From NCBI RefSeq assembly GCF_019856455.1, contig NZ_CP082205.1:2356001-2420000 (forward strand): a DNA stretch of 64,000 nucleotides, written 5' to 3'. A model generated the notes under the pieces. The model was not told the DNA's origin. It did no database searches and was given only the letters and a program-made list of their open reading frames with translations. This DNA comes from Streptococcus suis. Lineage in GTDB: Bacteria; Bacillota; Bacilli; Lactobacillales; Streptococcaceae. Below, piece by piece: positions 53,637-63,900 of this stretch (the stretch's first letter is position 1; each line of letters opens with the position of its first letter). The position numbers and the translations under genes were made by a program.

Positions 53637-55325
53637 CTAATACAAATCTGTTTCCAGATCGGAACTAGCTAAGCTTGCCAATAATTCATTGGCAATCAGA
53701 TTTTGCAAACGCTGTTTCAATTCCAGGGCTTCCTGGCCATTTTCAACATATGACGCTAGGAGTTTGTCCAATTCTATGGCAAAACCTTTTTGACTGTCTG
53801 TCAGATTGCGGTATTTGGCAAAATGAATCAAACGCAAGACATCATCAAAATCCAGAATCGGATGGACTTGTATCACCGGCAAATCCGTATCCGTCACTTC
53901 ATTGGTCGAAATCAAGAAGTCCACCTCCAACAGGTCTTCCACACTCTTAAATTGCTCTGTTGTAAAGACGGCAGAGATGGTTTTTTCAGGTAGGTGGTGC
54001 TGGCATTGTTTCATCAACAATTTCTGCACAGAAACTCCCTCATCACAGATAAGAAAGACAGTCGGACTGGTCAGCTTTCGACTACTGCTTCGACGAAGGG
54101 CTCCACCCAAATGCACCGTCAGATAGGCAATGTCCTCATCTGTCAACTGGATTTGCCAGGCCTCTTCCAAGATATGGCTAGAAGATTTTGTCAATCGAAA
54201 GAGGGTATCATACTTGTAGCGAATTTGATCGACCAAAGGATTGCGCGATAAAATCCCGTAGGTTTTTCGAAACAGCATGGCCTTGCAGTGAGCCAGCAAA
54301 TCATGGGCTAGCTCCTCTTTTTTCTCCAATTCAAAATCTGAATGCAACTCAAAATGACGGATAAAGGCATCGACCACCTTCTTCAAATCCGCAAAATCCT
54401 GACTAGTAACATGGGCATCCCGGTCCTTGCGATAAGACAAGAGCAAGACAGCAATCAGCGACACCTCTATCTCGTCCAAATCAGGACCAAACTGCTCATC
54501 TAGGGATTGACTGATATTTTGGGCAACCCTGTACTCAATCCGTTCATAGACCAAGGCGAATCCTCGGACAATCGCATCCTTCTCCTCTTGCTCCAAACTC
54601 ATATTGCGATAAGTTAGCAACATATAAGGAAGAATCTTAAGCATCAGTTCAATTTCAGATCGATTGATTTTCTTACCAAGATCTTTTTCAATACCATATA
54701 CCTGGTGGAACAAAAACTGGGCCAAATCTTTTGAAAAAAGGGACTGGCAACCACTGAAAAGACTAACCTTGTCTTCCAAAATGCTGACAAAACTCTTGCT
54801 CGCTTCTGTGAACAAACTATAGAGTAGAGAGTGGATATACTGGATTTTTGTCAAGGGATGACAGGCCAGATTGTACCCTTGTGACTTAGAAACATAGAGG
54901 GTCATCTGATACTGTTCCTTACTCAATCGACTACGGATTTCATTTAGATCATTGAGAACGGTATTTCGCGAAACCTCTGTCAGATCCATCAATTTTTCCA
55001 AGGTAATTCGTTCGTGTGCAATGCAGATATAAAGGAGCATCAACTGCATCCGCTCATCCATATTCATAATATAGCTATAGGAATCAATGGAATCTAAGAG
55101 TTGACGACAGGCTTGCTTTTGCTCTTCGGACAAACGGATTCCGATCCGAGGTAGACTTTCGATTGGCTCAACATGGTCTGGAAAGGCAGCATTGATTTTT
55201 TCTAAATGATAATAGATTTTTCTACGCGATTGTTGCAATTCCTTGGAAATAGCCATAATGGTTTCTGGCTCTTGGATACCAATCAAATGACGCAATAAGG
55301 CACAACTACTTTTATCTAGTAACAC
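53637..55325 (-). CDS. ulaR: PRD-containing BglG/MtlR-type regulator of the ula genes
   Basis: 562 residues from a GTG at 55325 with GGAGGGAG before it. Order: HTH (MAISKELQQSRRKIYYHLEKI), second HTH (ITLEKLMDLTEVSRNTVLNDLNEI), PRD1 (about 170-270) and PRD2 (about 275-390) with phosphorylatable His residues (AHERITLE... RHFELH), EIIB-like domain (FLICDEGVSVQKLL, about 400). Typical of activators controlled by PTS phosphorylation. No EIIA domain follows (the protein ends SSDLETDLY). Context makes it UlaR. Confidence 0.85.
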   Translation of the reverse strand: MLLDKSSCALLRHLIGIQEPETIMAISKELQQSRRKIYYHLEKINAAFPDHVEPIESLPRIGIRLSEEQKQACRQLLDSIDSYSYIMNMDERMQLMLLYICIAHERITLEKLMDLTEVSRNTVLNDLNEIRSRLSKEQYQMTLYVSKSQGYNLACHPLTKIQYIHSLLYSLFTEASKSFVSILEDKVSLFSGCQSLFSKDLAQFLFHQVYGIEKDLGKKINRSEIELMLKILPYMLLTYRNMSLEQEEKDAIVRGFALVYERIEYRVAQNISQSLDEQFGPDLDEIEVSLIAVLLLSYRKDRDAHVTSQDFADLKKVVDAFIRHFELHSDFELEKKEELAHDLLAHCKAMLFRKTYGILSRNPLVDQIRYKYDTLFRLTKSSSHILEEAWQIQLTDEDIAYLTVHLGGALRRSSSRKLTSPTVFLICDEGVSVQKLLMKQCQHHLPEKTISAVFTTEQFKSVEDLLEVDFLISTNEVTDTDLPVIQVHPILDFDDVLRLIHFAKYRNLTDSQKGFAIELDKLLASYVENGQEALELKQRLQNLIANELLASLASSDLETDLY

Positions 55326-55407
55326 CGTTTCTCCCTCCTCTCTTACTATTTTAACATATTTATAACACAAATTCTAACAATAATATAAATAGGTATTGTT
55401 TTTCCAG

Positions 55408-56025
55408 TCAATAGATACTCTTGATAATCTCCACCCGTGTAATCAAATCTCCATGCATATTGTCAATCCGTAGTGCTACATTTTTCAGATAGACGCAGGC
55501 ACCGATGGCGATCGTTTTTTCTTCTTCATTGAGTTTGCGGGTCACAAATTCACGCAGGGTTTCACTGCCTTCACTAGGAATTTTTACCCGTGCAATGATG
55601 TTGGCAACCTTAACCTTCTGGCTGGCCCGCATGATGATATTATTAGAGTCATCAAACTGGGTAAAGAGGTATTTTCTTACTGCAAATAAGATGGCAACCG
55701 ACGCAATACCAATCAGGTAATCCATACTAGACCCATGTTCCACAATCAGTTGACGGGCAATGGCAACCAAGAGCACCTCGATGACAGTACTAGGCGATTG
55801 TTTGCAAAGCATTTTGATGAATTCGACCCCGACTGCCAAAGTCATAGCCTTGCTTAAAAAACTCTGGATAAAGGCATCTGCCTGTATCTCACCTGTGAAG
55901 GACTGAAGGAGGTCAGCTAGTAGCAAACCAGACAAGGCAAGAAGGGCAAGCCCTAAAATGGCAGACAAGATCAACTCAAGATAGTAGGCAATCTCTGTCA
56001 GACTGTCTTGTAAAAACTTTCTCAT
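55408..56025 (-). CDS. PsiE-like membrane protein in the ula operon
   Basis: 205 residues from MRKFLQDSLTEIAYYLE. About four transmembrane helices (LILSAILGLALLALSGLLL; LSKAMTLAVGVEFI; VIEVLLVAIARQLIV; YLIGIASVAILFAV) like the phosphate-starvation-inducible E family, then a soluble C-terminal domain (RASQKVKVANIIARVKIP) reminiscent of transporter-associated domains. It lies at the operon end, after ulaF. Role unknown. Confidence 0.65.
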   Translation of the reverse strand: MRKFLQDSLTEIAYYLELILSAILGLALLALSGLLLADLLQSFTGEIQADAFIQSFLSKAMTLAVGVEFIKMLCKQSPSTVIEVLLVAIARQLIVEHGSSMDYLIGIASVAILFAVRKYLFTQFDDSNNIIMRASQKVKVANIIARVKIPSEGSETLREFVTRKLNEEEKTIAIGACVYLKNVALRIDNMHGDLITRVEIIKSIY

Positions 56026-56103
56026 GTCCTCTCCTTTCAAAAAAAGAAGAATGAGGAGAGCTCTTTTCTCATTCTTCTAATCGTTTTTGGCTAGAAACAA
56101 AGC

Positions 56104-56820
56104 TTAATGTTCATCACCTTTTTGTCCGTAGTAGGCATTTGGACCGTGCTTACGGAGATAGTGCTTGTCCATGATGTAGCTTGGTGCTGGTTCCACCCGT
56201 GGATTGATTTGCTCTGTGTAGCGGTTCATCCGAGCCACTTCTTCTAGGACAACACTGTGGTAAACTGCCTGAGCAGGATCCTTGCCCCAAGTAAACGGAC
56301 CGTGATTGCGGACAACAATCCCTGGTACAGCAACTGGGTCAATGCCTCGACGTTTAAATTCCTCGATGATAACTGAACCTGTTTCTTTTTCATAGGCAGA
56401 ATTCACTTCTTCGGCCGTCAAAGAACGGGCACATGGTACCGGACCGTAGAAATAGTCTGCGTGCGTTGTTCCATAAAATGGAATGTCACGACCAGCCTGA
56501 GCCCAACCAACTGCCTCTGTCGAATGCGTATGGACAACAGCGTGTACATTTGGCCAAGCCTTGTAGAGGGCAACGTGGGTCGCCAAATCAGATGATGGGT
56601 TGAGATCACCTTCTACCACATTTCCATCCAAGTCCGTCACCACCATGTTTTCTGGTGACAATTTTTCATAGTCCACACCAGAAGGCTTGATAACAATGCG
56701 ACCAAGTTCACGGCAGACTTCTGATACGTTGCCCCAGGTAAACTTGACAAGTCCATGATCAGGTAGGGCGATATTGGCTTCATAGACCCGCTGACGCATT
56801 TCCTGTAAATCTTTTGGCAT
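56104..56820 (-). CDS. ulaF: L-ribulose-5-phosphate 4-epimerase
   Basis: 238 residues of the class II aldolase/AraD family. Zinc site in VVHTHSTEAVGWAQAG, SSDLATHVALYKAWP, and NHGPFTWGKD. Produces D-xylulose 5-phosphate. Overlaps ulaE by one base. Confidence 0.93.
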   Translation of the reverse strand: MPKDLQEMRQRVYEANIALPDHGLVKFTWGNVSEVCRELGRIVIKPSGVDYEKLSPENMVVTDLDGNVVEGDLNPSSDLATHVALYKAWPNVHAVVHTHSTEAVGWAQAGRDIPFYGTTHADYFYGPVPCARSLTAEEVNSAYEKETGSVIIEEFKRRGIDPVAVPGIVVRNHGPFTWGKDPAQAVYHSVVLEEVARMNRYTEQINPRVEPAPSYIMDKHYLRKHGPNAYYGQKGDEH

Positions 56821-57683
56821 TAGTTCAACCCCGCTTTCTCAATCAATGGATAGAGGAAAGCCTGTGCCTCCTTGATAGCTGCACGTGTTTCCTCAACCGT
56901 TTCACAATTTTCTGACCACATTTCAATCAAGAATGGACCTTGGTAGTTGGTCTTTTTCAAGACTGCAAACATATTGTCCCAGTCCACACAGCCCTGACCG
57001 AATGGGACATCACGGAATTGACCCTTGGAGTTCTCGGTTACCGCATAGGTATCTTTGAGGTGAAGAGCTGCAATGGAGCGGTGTCCCAGATAAAATTCGC
57101 TGCAAATGTCATTGTGCCAAGCAGAGACATTGCCCGTATCTGGGTAGACAAAGAGATAAGGCGAGTCGATTTCTTTTTCAACGGCTAGGTATTTTTCAAT
57201 GGAGTTGATAAATGGATCATCCATAATCTCAATAGCCAACATGACCTGAGCCTGTTCTGCCCAGTCGCAAGCCTTGCGGAGATTCTTGATGAAACGTTCT
57301 CTAGTTTCAGGTGATTTTTCCTCATAGTAAACATCGTAACCAGCCAACTGGATGACACGGACACCCAAGTCCTGAGCCAGTTCGATACACTGTTTCATGG
57401 TTTCTAGCGACTTAGCTTCAAGAGCAGGGTCATTAGAACCAAGCGGATAACGACGATGGCCTGAGAAACAGATAGTCGGAATGCGGACACCTGTTTCATA
57501 GATGGCCTTGACCAAATCCAAACGCTCTTCCTTGGTCCATTCCAAACGAGCCAAACGAGCGTCGCTCTCATCCACCGACATCTCCACAAAGTCGAAACCT
57601 AATTCTTTGGCAAACTCCAAACGCTCTTTCCATGTGAAATGCTTGGGCGTTGCCTTTTCATATATTCCGATTGGTCGTGCCAT
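56820..57683 (-). CDS. ulaE: L-xylulose/L-ribulose-5-phosphate 3-epimerase
   Basis: 287 residues, AP endonuclease 2-type TIM barrel. ICFSGHRRYPLGS, IQLAGYDVYYEE, AIEIMDDPFINS and YPDTGNVSAWHND are family features. Converts L-xylulose 5-phosphate to L-ribulose 5-phosphate. Confidence 0.94.
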   Translation of the reverse strand: MARPIGIYEKATPKHFTWKERLEFAKELGFDFVEMSVDESDARLARLEWTKEERLDLVKAIYETGVRIPTICFSGHRRYPLGSNDPALEAKSLETMKQCIELAQDLGVRVIQLAGYDVYYEEKSPETRERFIKNLRKACDWAEQAQVMLAIEIMDDPFINSIEKYLAVEKEIDSPYLFVYPDTGNVSAWHNDICSEFYLGHRSIAALHLKDTYAVTENSKGQFRDVPFGQGCVDWDNMFAVLKKTNYQGPFLIEMWSENCETVEETRAAIKEAQAFLYPLIEKAGLN

Positions 57684-57688
57684 AGGCC

Positions 57689-58351
57689 TTACCCCCAGAT
57701 ACGACGGATTTCGTCTTTGAATTCACGCGCTGCAGCTACTGGATCTGCTGCTTCTGTAATACCGCGACCTGCGATAAAGGTAAAGACATCTACACCCTCG
57801 AAGAGTTTGAGGGTATCCACATCCAAACCACCTGTTACAGAAACACGGAAGCCCATATCAACCAATTTTTTCACTTTATTGAAGTCTTTTTCACCCCAGG
57901 TTTCGCCAGCAAGAAGGGCATCACGAGATTGGTGATAAATCGCTTGAGAAATACCTGCGTCCAACCAAAGTTGAGCCTGTTCATAAGTCCAGTCACCGTA
58001 AAGTTCGATTTGGATCTCACCCTTGTCACCACGCACTTCCTTGATAGCCTTCAAAGCCGCTTCCATAGTTGGAATGGTCGCAGAACAAATACAAGTCATC
58101 CAGTCCGCACCACGAACAGCATTGTTTTTGGCAACCGTACCACCCGCATCCGCACACTTGGTATCTGCAACGATAATCTTGTCTGGGAAAAGGCTGCGAA
58201 GCACTTCCACCAATTCGCTACCAACTTGGAGCAAGCAAACCGTACCTGCTTCAATCACGTCAACTTCATGACCAACAGACACAGCAGCCTTAATCGCTCC
58301 TTGCAAGTCTGAATGATCCAATGCAACCTGTAAATTTGGGATATGTTTCAT
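57689..58351 (-). CDS. ulaD: 3-keto-L-gulonate-6-phosphate decarboxylase
   Basis: 220 residues of the OMP decarboxylase suprafamily. DTKCADAGGTVAKN holds the D-x-K-x-x-D triad; IELYGDWTYEQAQLW and VTGGLDVDTLKLF follow. Yields L-xylulose 5-phosphate and CO2. Confidence 0.95.
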   Translation of the reverse strand: MKHIPNLQVALDHSDLQGAIKAAVSVGHEVDVIEAGTVCLLQVGSELVEVLRSLFPDKIIVADTKCADAGGTVAKNNAVRGADWMTCICSATIPTMEAALKAIKEVRGDKGEIQIELYGDWTYEQAQLWLDAGISQAIYHQSRDALLAGETWGEKDFNKVKKLVDMGFRVSVTGGLDVDTLKLFEGVDVFTFIAGRGITEAADPVAAAREFKDEIRRIWG

Positions 58352-58361
58352 GTTTTTCCTC

Positions 58362-58847
58362 CTAACTTTCTAAATCTAAACCTTCTAGGTAAGGACTGTT
58401 TTTAGACTCTTCAACCATTGCCAATACTTCTTCTGGAGTTTTGCAGGCAATCAAACGCTCGATTGAATTTTCCAATTCGAAGAGGGCGATAATCTGCGGA
58501 ATAGCTACTGAAGTATGGATTTTTGGATCTGTCGCAGCCAAGGTCAATAGGACAGAAACCTCTTTACCATCTGAAAAGGCTACTGGTTTTGTCAGGGTAA
58601 TCAAGGCAAAGGAATCTTTCAAAACACCGACACCAGCCTGGGCATGAGGCATAGCCATACCTGGCATGAGCACATAGTAAGGACCGTATTCTTCGGTTGA
58701 AGCGATGATGGCATCGTAATATTCTTCCGTTGCGGTGCCACTTTCAATCAAGGGCTCAACAGCCTTGTGAACAGCTTCCTGCCAGGTTTCCGCTGTCAAT
58801 CCCAAGCGAATGGAATTATTTTCCGTAAATGATTTTTGTAAATTCAT
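58362..58847 (-). CDS. ulaC: Ascorbate PTS component EIIA
   Basis: 161 residues, PTS EIIA-2 (mannitol/fructose type). Active His in PGMAMPHAQAG (about residue 67), followed by VLLTLAATDPKIH. Takes phosphate from HPr and hands it to UlaB. Confidence 0.93.
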   Translation of the reverse strand: MNLQKSFTENNSIRLGLTAETWQEAVHKAVEPLIESGTATEEYYDAIIASTEEYGPYYVLMPGMAMPHAQAGVGVLKDSFALITLTKPVAFSDGKEVSVLLTLAATDPKIHTSVAIPQIIALFELENSIERLIACKTPEEVLAMVEESKNSPYLEGLDLES

Positions 58848-58909
58848 AGTTTTTCCCTTCTACACGCTATATGAAAGGGGGAGGGAGACTCCCTACCCCT
58901 AACGGCTAT

Positions 58910-59188
58910 TTATAGCACTGCTTGTAATTTTGTTTTGATTTCGTTATCGTCCATGAGGTTGTCAAGACCAACCAAATGACCTTTCGTGCGACCTTCCAAC
59001 TCAGCAATCAAGTGATTTGAAGCAACTACGATATCATATCCTGCCGCCAAACCTTTTGCTTCACCTACTGAGCAAGAAGCTGATTGGAAATCTGTTACAC
59101 CAAGTTGACGAAGGGCATTTTCAACCTTCATCTTAATAACCATGGATGAACCCATGCCGTTACCACAAGCAGTTAATACTTTAACCAT
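58910..59188 (-). CDS. ulaB: Ascorbate PTS component EIIB
   Basis: 92 residues with the phosphocysteine loop LTACGNGMGSSMVIKMKVE. Cytosolic partner of UlaA. Confidence 0.94.
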   Translation of the reverse strand: MVKVLTACGNGMGSSMVIKMKVENALRQLGVTDFQSASCSVGEAKGLAAGYDIVVASNHLIAELEGRTKGHLVGLDNLMDDNEIKTKLQAVL

Positions 59189-59285
59189 CTTATTTTCTCC
59201 TTGTTTTTTATAAAATATATTTTGTTGTTTTTGTTAATGAACCAAGTAATAAATGAGGACTTATACTGTTGATGTTCGAAGAATA

Positions 59286-60734
59286 TTAGTCTGCTTGTGC
59301 CTCGCCACGATAGTACGCTTCCTTATCTTTTGCTTTCGCAAATTGAAGTTGTGGGATAGCCAACAAGAAGAGGCAGACAAGAACATAACCAGCAACACCG
59401 AGGTATTTGAAGGCATAGCCGAATGGCAACCATGGGATTTCGAAGTCGATGTTTCCGTGGTAACCACCGCTCAATTCAAGCAAGCCGACGCAGACTGCAC
59501 CAAGGGCAACTTGAAGGACACCTGAGATGAAGGAAAGGATGGCTGCCGCTTTCCAACCACCACGTTTGTCAGCGTACACTGCGATAGCTGCGTTATCGAA
59601 GAATACAGGTACGAAACCAGTGATGATGAGGATTGGACTCTTGAAAACAATCAAGAGAACGATTGTAATCAACTGACCGATTAAACCGAAAGCAAAACCT
59701 GAAAGAACTGCGTTAGATGAACCAAAGCCGTAAGAAGCTGCAACGTCCACCGCTGGGAATGAACCTGGAAGCAGTTTGCTTGAGATACCTTGGAAGGCAT
59801 TTGTCAATTCTGCTACGAACATGCGGACACCTTGCATCAAAATGAAAAGATATACTGAGAAGGTGAAGGCTGTTTGTACAACGTACATGAAGAATGCTTG
59901 TTTAGCTGGGTTGTATGGAGTGCCAGAAGTGATCACTTCTGGGTTTGCCATGATTTCTGGACCCAAGATGAACAAGATGACACCGAAGAAGACCAACATC
60001 AAGGTTGCAGATGCAACTACTGTATCGTGGAAGATGTTGAGGAAGCTAGGCAATTTCAAGTTGTCCAAGTTTTCTTCTTTTTTACCAAGTTTTGGAGCAA
60101 TCTTATCTACAAACCAGATTGCAAATTGTTGTTGGTGACCGATGGCAAATCCACCACCACCTGTCAAGCGTTGAGTAGCTTCAACAGTCATGTTTGAGCT
60201 GACTGCCCAGTAGATACCACAGATGATACCGATAGCTGCCGTACCGAATTGATTGCGAAGAGCCGGGATAAGGAAGAGCACCATCAATGAGACTGTTGCC
60301 GCTTGTTGTACCATGATGTGTCCAGTGATGAACAGAGTACGTACTTTGGTAACCTTACGTAGTGCCACCAAGAGGATGTTGACACCGAAACCAATCAAGA
60401 GAGCTGTTGTAGCTGCCGATACGAAATCAGGAAACTCTTCAGCAATTTTTCCGTTTGCTGCCGCAAGACCGAAGTAAGGGTCAATAACTGCCGCATCGAT
60501 TTGGAACTTGTGGTTCAAGGCTGCCAAGATTGGACGGAAGGTTGTTACCAAGCCTCCAGCAGCTACGTTCAAAATCATGTAGCCAACCGTCGCTTTGATA
60601 AACCCTGCAAAAACATCATGAGGCTTTTTCTTTAAGAGGGCATAGCCCACCAATACCAAAAGACCTACGAAGAAGGCTGGATTCTGCAGGATATTCTGTG
60701 AGAACCAGTTTAATGGGGTTTGAAGGAAATCCAT
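59286..60734 (-). CDS. ulaA: Ascorbate PTS permease EIIC
   Basis: 482 residues, about eleven membrane segments. NPAFFVGLLVLVGYALLKKK at the N-terminus and GGGFAIGHQQQFAIWFVDKI are SgaT/UlaA signatures. Imports ascorbate with phosphorylation. First gene of the operon; GGAGAATG precedes the ATG. A short RUP-tail-like TTCGAAGAATATTAG overlaps its 3' end. Confidence 0.95.
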   Translation of the reverse strand: MDFLQTPLNWFSQNILQNPAFFVGLLVLVGYALLKKKPHDVFAGFIKATVGYMILNVAAGGLVTTFRPILAALNHKFQIDAAVIDPYFGLAAANGKIAEEFPDFVSAATTALLIGFGVNILLVALRKVTKVRTLFITGHIMVQQAATVSLMVLFLIPALRNQFGTAAIGIICGIYWAVSSNMTVEATQRLTGGGGFAIGHQQQFAIWFVDKIAPKLGKKEENLDNLKLPSFLNIFHDTVVASATLMLVFFGVILFILGPEIMANPEVITSGTPYNPAKQAFFMYVVQTAFTFSVYLFILMQGVRMFVAELTNAFQGISSKLLPGSFPAVDVAASYGFGSSNAVLSGFAFGLIGQLITIVLLIVFKSPILIITGFVPVFFDNAAIAVYADKRGGWKAAAILSFISGVLQVALGAVCVGLLELSGGYHGNIDFEIPWLPFGYAFKYLGVAGYVLVCLFLLAIPQLQFAKAKDKEAYYRGEAQAD

Positions 60735-60801
60735 TTTTCATTCTCCTTTTTTGAAATGATTTTTATGGTTTTATTATAAGTTATGTAAGCGGAAACAAAA
60801 A

Positions 60802-60838
60802 GACCAAATAAAGCACAGGCTTGTGTTCACTCTTGGAC
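60802..60838. promoter_or_regulatory. Candidate UlaR operator upstream of ulaA
   Basis: GACCAAATAAAGCACAGGC continuing TTGTGTTCACTCTTGGAC, 29 of about 37 bases equal or more to the ulaG site. On the minus strand a TATAAT follows 40 bp downstream but lacks a good -35, as for an activated promoter. Confidence 0.7.
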
Positions 60839-60913
60839 TATTTACCAAAGTTTCTATTGACTACTTCTAAATCGTAAAATTTAAAAGACGATTTGGTTTC
60901 TGCCCACAAAATA

Positions 60914-60950
60914 AAAAAGAGGTCAAGAACCATAGGGTCCCTAACCTCTT
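60914..60950 (-). terminator. Terminator after the pullulanase gene
   Basis: Minus strand AAGAGGTTA / TTGACCTCTT arms with GGGACCC at the loop and trailing T6. Confidence 0.75.
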
Positions 60951-60964
60951 GGGAGGAAAGCATA

Positions 60965-63900
60965 CTATTCTTCTGATTTTTTAGTTCTTCCTTGCGCAGC
61001 AACTGTCAAACCAAGTCCAGCAAGTCCGAGACCTAGAAGTGCCAAATCGCTTTGTCGGTCACCCGTAATCGGCAGACTCGCCTTGCTTGCACCACTTGTC
61101 GCTTGTCTAGATGCTTGAGCAGTAGTAGAAAGACTTGGTTTTTCAGCCTCTTTCTTAGCCTCCATACTGCCTTTCACAACAATACGTGTTTCGCTATCAA
61201 CAACTGTTTCTGATAACAAGTTAGTAGCGACCACCTTGCCATCAACTAAGACATCTTGATAATTCACAACTTTCTTGCCTGCCTTACCTTCTTGTAGGAC
61301 ATAGGATTGACCTTTTGCAAGAGTTTCATCATAGCGAACTTCCTCTGCAATCGGAAGGACAGATTCTTCTGTACGTTCTTTCGTAGTAAAGTCTAGGATT
61401 GGTTTTTCTTCAGCAGTAGGCGCTGTATCTGGAACTTCTGCAATGATGTCAGACAAGCGAATCACCGTTGCAGTCAATGGCGCAAGTACAACTGCATCAT
61501 CTGTCAATGTCACACCTACCAAATCAGTCAGCGCTGCTATTCCAGCCCGCTTACCATCGACCAGCACTTGACCCTTAAGCAATTCTTTGTAACTATCAGA
61601 AAGAACAAAGCTGCGCTCCTTACTGTCGGCGTTAACAAAGACAGCATATCGATCACCGTTGCTTGCAATGGTTTGATAGGCAATGACCACATCATTTTTG
61701 GCAATGCCATTTTGACCTGGAATTGAAATCAAGCTAACCATTTGATCGACTTGGTCTTTTGTTCCCAAACGGAAAGCATCTGTAGATTTGCGCAAGGCAA
61801 TCAATCCTTTTGTAAAGGCCTGAGTACGGGTATTCTCTGGATAGAGCGCCTCATCTGTCGCTTTGGTCCAGTCAAATTTGTTAACCGCATCAGATGAATC
61901 GTAAGAATCATGAATGTAGTATGGATAGTCAAATGGTGTACCATCAGCATTGGTCAACAAATGAGCTTTGTTTGGTACCTTGTCCTCTGTAACTGGCTCC
62001 TTGTAATCGGGATGGCGGAACTGTTTGGTCCGTCCATACTCCTGACCAGAATGGATAAACGGTGTCCCTTGAGCAGTCAAGACTAGCAAATTACCCAAAC
62101 GTTGACGTTGGTGAATTTCAGTGTAATTTTCAGCGATTGATGGATCCTTCTTGATGGACTGAGCGATAATATCAAAGAGCGTTAAGTTATCATGCGCAGC
62201 AATATATTGGATCACATCACCCGGATCATCTGCCAAGAAGTTGCCTGGTTGTGCCTTGATGTTATTGAAGACAGACTCAACACTCTTAGCACCGCCTGTG
62301 ATAAAGGCTGGCTGACCTTCGTTTGGATAACCAGATTTAAGTGTGTTGCGAATCTCATCTGAGAATACCGCAACCGTATCTGTTGAACTCATCCAGTCTT
62401 GGTCCGCTGGCTGAACAGGCTGATTGGCGTCGCCTGTAAAGGTTCTCCATCCTTCACCAAGCATAATGATGTTTGGATTGAGTTTTTGAGCCTCAGTAAA
62501 GGCCAGCTCAATTGCTTCGGCATCATGGTCCCCCATCATATCGAAGCGGAAACCATCTACCTTAAACTCGTCCACAAGATACTTGATGGAATCAACTAAG
62601 ACACGGCGGCTCATGTAGTGAGTGGTTCCCAGACGACCACCACCAAAGCTTGATTTAGCCGTACCATCTGCCTCCATGAAGTGATAATAGTTTGGCTCTA
62701 AGTCTTCAAATAAGAAGGTCTTAGAAGTGTGGTTGTAGACCACATCCAAAATCACACCCATGCCTTGTTTGTGGATTTCATTGACCAGTTTTTTGAATTC
62801 CTCGATGCGTTTCATTGGATCGGTCGGATCTGTAGAATACATACCTGTAAAGGCAAAGTAGCTCTGTGGATCATAACCCCAGTTGTAGTTGCTGTTGCTA
62901 GAAGCATACTCACTCATCCGCTCTGCATTTTTCAATTCATTGACAAAATAGTAGCTCATAACTGGGAGCAGCTGAATATGGGTCACACCTAGGTCTTTGA
63001 GGTAGCTGAGACGCTCTGCAAAGGCCACAAAGGTACCGAACTGAGCTGTCAATTCATCGGAAATAGAAGGATCTGATGTGAAGTCACGGACATGAGCCTC
63101 ATAGATAATAGCATCTTCACGCTGATTGAAGTTAGGAATTGTGGCATAGTTCAAATCACTTGGACCAACTTCTGCTGGGTCCACAATCGCAGCTTTTGCA
63201 ATCCGATAAGATGGATCTGTATCTGCCAAATCACTATTCCACTCCGCTAAAGACTTAGCATATGGGTCTAAAACAAGAACAGATTGATCCCCACGAGTGA
63301 TTTCATAATGGTAGTAGTAACCACGATAGTCAGCGATACCAAGACCTGATTGACTGTTCAATTCGAGGTCCCATTGTCCCTTATCGCCCTTGGTCATGGC
63401 TAATTTACCGACCACCTTAGATTGGTCATCCTTATCGTAAAGAACGACTGCCACACTGTCTGCACTTGGAGACCAGAGAGTCATATCAACGACACTACCA
63501 GCCTGACTCACACGTGCACCCAGCTCTCCATCATAAGCATATAACTCATCCTTCAACTGCCAGCTCATAGTTGTTGTGAAGCTATCATTGCCATATTTGA
63601 GGGTATAGCCCGCATTTTCTTGGTTGAAATCCCCGAGGACTCGCACCTTGTTGCTGGTAATGTCCAAGACAAGGTCCGTTACTGCAACTGTCTGACCATT
63701 CTTATCTGTTACAGACAATTTCTCCAAGATGCTATCCTTATCCGCACCTTCCAATGTTGTAAAGGCTGCTTCTAAGGCTGTTAGGCTAACGTGAGAAACG
63801 CCTGTCACACGGACATTATTGACAAAATAAGGGTTGGTGTAAATAGTCGCATCATCATCTTTGAGGAAGATTTGTGTCTGATTTTTCAAATCTTTAAAGC

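Noticed and set aside
59189..59285. RUP-like element between ulaA and ulaB
   Set aside because: Only a short end-like TTCGAAGAATATTAG is present and no matching other end; too little to call.
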